From assembly GCA_964556665.1 (NCBI GenBank), contig CAZKXU010000090.1, forward strand, positions 1 to 14,339: a DNA stretch of 14,339 bases, written 5' to 3'. The stretch is from CAZKXU01 sp964556665 (GTDB taxonomy: Bacteria; Bdellovibrionota_C; UBA2361; CAZKXU01). The notes beneath the pieces are model-generated. The model was not told the DNA's origin, made no database searches, and saw only the letters and a list, made by a program, of their open reading frames with translations. A program made the translations under genes and the position numbers. Of the stretch, positions 13,693-14,339 are shown piece by piece. The first letter of the stretch is position 1. Every line of letters begins with the position of its first letter.

Positions 13693-14292
13693 ATGTACCT
13701 CTCCCGTTCACACAGCATCCTCATCGCAGTTTCTATATTAATACTATTTTTCATTGTTGGTCTTGCCCTACTACCTAAACATACCAATAGAGGGGCTGCA
13801 AAGATGTCATTAGAACTTGATTTAATTACTGAGGAGGGGCCAAAGGTAACTCTAAACCAGTTTCATCGCAGCGAGACACGTAATGGTGAAAAACTTTGGG
13901 AAATAGAGGCCAAGTCAGGAGAATATTTAACCGCTTCGAATACCGCAAGACTTCAACAGTCGAGTGTCTGGTTTTATAAAAAAGGAAAAGAACCGATTAA
14001 AATAAGCTCTGACAAAGCTGAGATAGAGCTGGAGGGTTCATCACTAGGCAAGGCTCACATGAATGGCAATGTTAAGATTACGTACGGAGAGAAAGGAGAA
14101 CTTCTTACAGATCAGGCTACTTACGATAAAGCCGAGGACTCAATTAGCTCCCCAACCAAGGTAAAGATCCACTCCGCTTTGATTGATGTAACAGGAGATG
14201 GACTTACAGGTAAGATCTCGACAAAGGAGTTTAAGTTACTGAGAAATGTTGATAGTGTTATTAGAGTTAAAGATGCAACTAAAAAAAATTAG
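13693..14292 (+). CDS. lptC: LPS export periplasmic protein, LptC family
   Basis: LptC is anchored in the inner membrane and passes LPS from the LptBFG transporter to LptA in the periplasm. The 199-residue protein has one N-terminal membrane segment (about residues 8-27, ILIAVSILILFFIVGLALL). A beta-rich body follows with the OstA/LptC pattern, seen in LWEIEAKSGEYLTASNTARL, ISSDKAEIELEGS, AHMNGNVKITYGEKGELLTDQATYDKAEDSISSPTKV and DGLTGKISTKEFKLLRNV. Sequence similarity within this family is low, so the call rests on topology, motif pattern and the kdsA neighbour. AGGA sits seven bases before the ATG. lptA and lptB would be expected next, beyond the window. Confidence 0.87.
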   Translation: MYLSRSHSILIAVSILILFFIVGLALLPKHTNRGAAKMSLELDLITEEGPKVTLNQFHRSETRNGEKLWEIEAKSGEYLTASNTARLQQSSVWFYKKGKEPIKISSDKAEIELEGSSLGKAHMNGNVKITYGEKGELLTDQATYDKAEDSISSPTKVKIHSALIDVTGDGLTGKISTKEFKLLRNVDSVIRVKDATKKN

Positions 14293-14302
14293 AATTTTCC
14301 TT

Positions 14303-14339
14303 ACTGGGAGCGCGGGCATCCTTGCCCGCTTTTTTCTCC
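14303..14339. repeat. BIME-like repeat, copy C, cut by window edge
   Basis: ACTGGGAGCG followed by a GCGGGCA-TCCT-TGCCCGC hairpin (14312-14329) matches the left arm of copy B and the reversed right arm of copy A. Any second arm would lie outside the window. Confidence 0.75.
14312..14335 (+). terminator. Possible intrinsic terminator after lptC
   Basis: The 7-bp GC-rich hairpin of repeat copy C is followed at once by six T residues. This has the form of a Rho-independent terminator, 20 bases after the lptC stop. If it works, lptC would be separated from any downstream lptA; leaky termination is also possible. Confidence 0.5.

Noticed and set aside
1..14339. CRISPR array, tRNA, rRNA or riboswitch
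   Set aside because: No regularly spaced direct repeats, cloverleaf, rRNA-like stretch or known aptamer core was found on reading both strands; the repeats present are palindromic and dispersed.

Overview
The window looks like the chromosome of a Gram-negative bacterium of moderate, somewhat AT-leaning base composition (judged by eye, not counted). Three genes for lipopolysaccharide work (kdsB, kdsA and an lptC-like gene) show that it builds a Kdo-containing outer membrane. The pyrG-kdsA-lptC order, with kdsB nearby, resembles the kdsB-pyrG-kdsA clusters I know from deltaproteobacteria such as Geobacter. A proteobacterial or deltaproteobacteria-like lineage is therefore my best guess, but it is inference. 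The lineage cannot be fixed from this sequence alone.

Layout. Positions 1-1935 are accessory: a DUF4143-type AAA ATPase gene (282-1466) lies between a partial repeat copy (1-107) and a run of three adjoining palindromes (1544-1909). One of those palindromes is a second, inverted copy of the first repeat. Positions 1936-3644 hold the divergent pair anmK (peptidoglycan recycling) and a MazG-type nucleotide pyrophosphohydrolase. Positions 3756-4382 hold two small convergent genes of unknown function. Positions 4612-7445 form a compact plus-strand operon: pcnB-like poly(A) polymerase, a multi-pass membrane protein, kdsB. Positions 7442-10764 carry minus-strand material I do not recognise as core: a 585-residue and a 187-residue protein of unknown function, then a decayed membrane-protein gene with one frameshift and one in-frame amber codon. 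Positions 11141-14292 form a second plus-strand operon, pyrG-kdsA-lptC, probably continuing past the window.

How the genes fit together. KdsA makes Kdo-8-phosphate. KdsB activates Kdo with CTP, the product of PyrG. LptC helps carry finished LPS across the periplasm. Thus pyrG, kdsA, kdsB and lptC form one functional unit, split here by about 3.7 kb of lineage-specific or decaying sequence.

Main points of interest: (1) a row of palindromes joined at CTAG tetranucleotides, with a related inverted copy on the other side of the ATPase gene; (2) a BIME-like family of paired hairpins in three places, with compensatory stem changes, one copy of which supplies the last 24 codons and the stop of pcnB; (3) a perfect 11-bp inverted repeat laid over the ATPase promoter and start codon, with promoter geometry that predicts a leaderless mRNA; (4) a membrane gene with two separate lesions. 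I found no CRISPR array, tRNA, rRNA or recognisable transposase, and no convincing new multi-gene system. The ATPase locus and the repeat families are the best candidates for follow-up.
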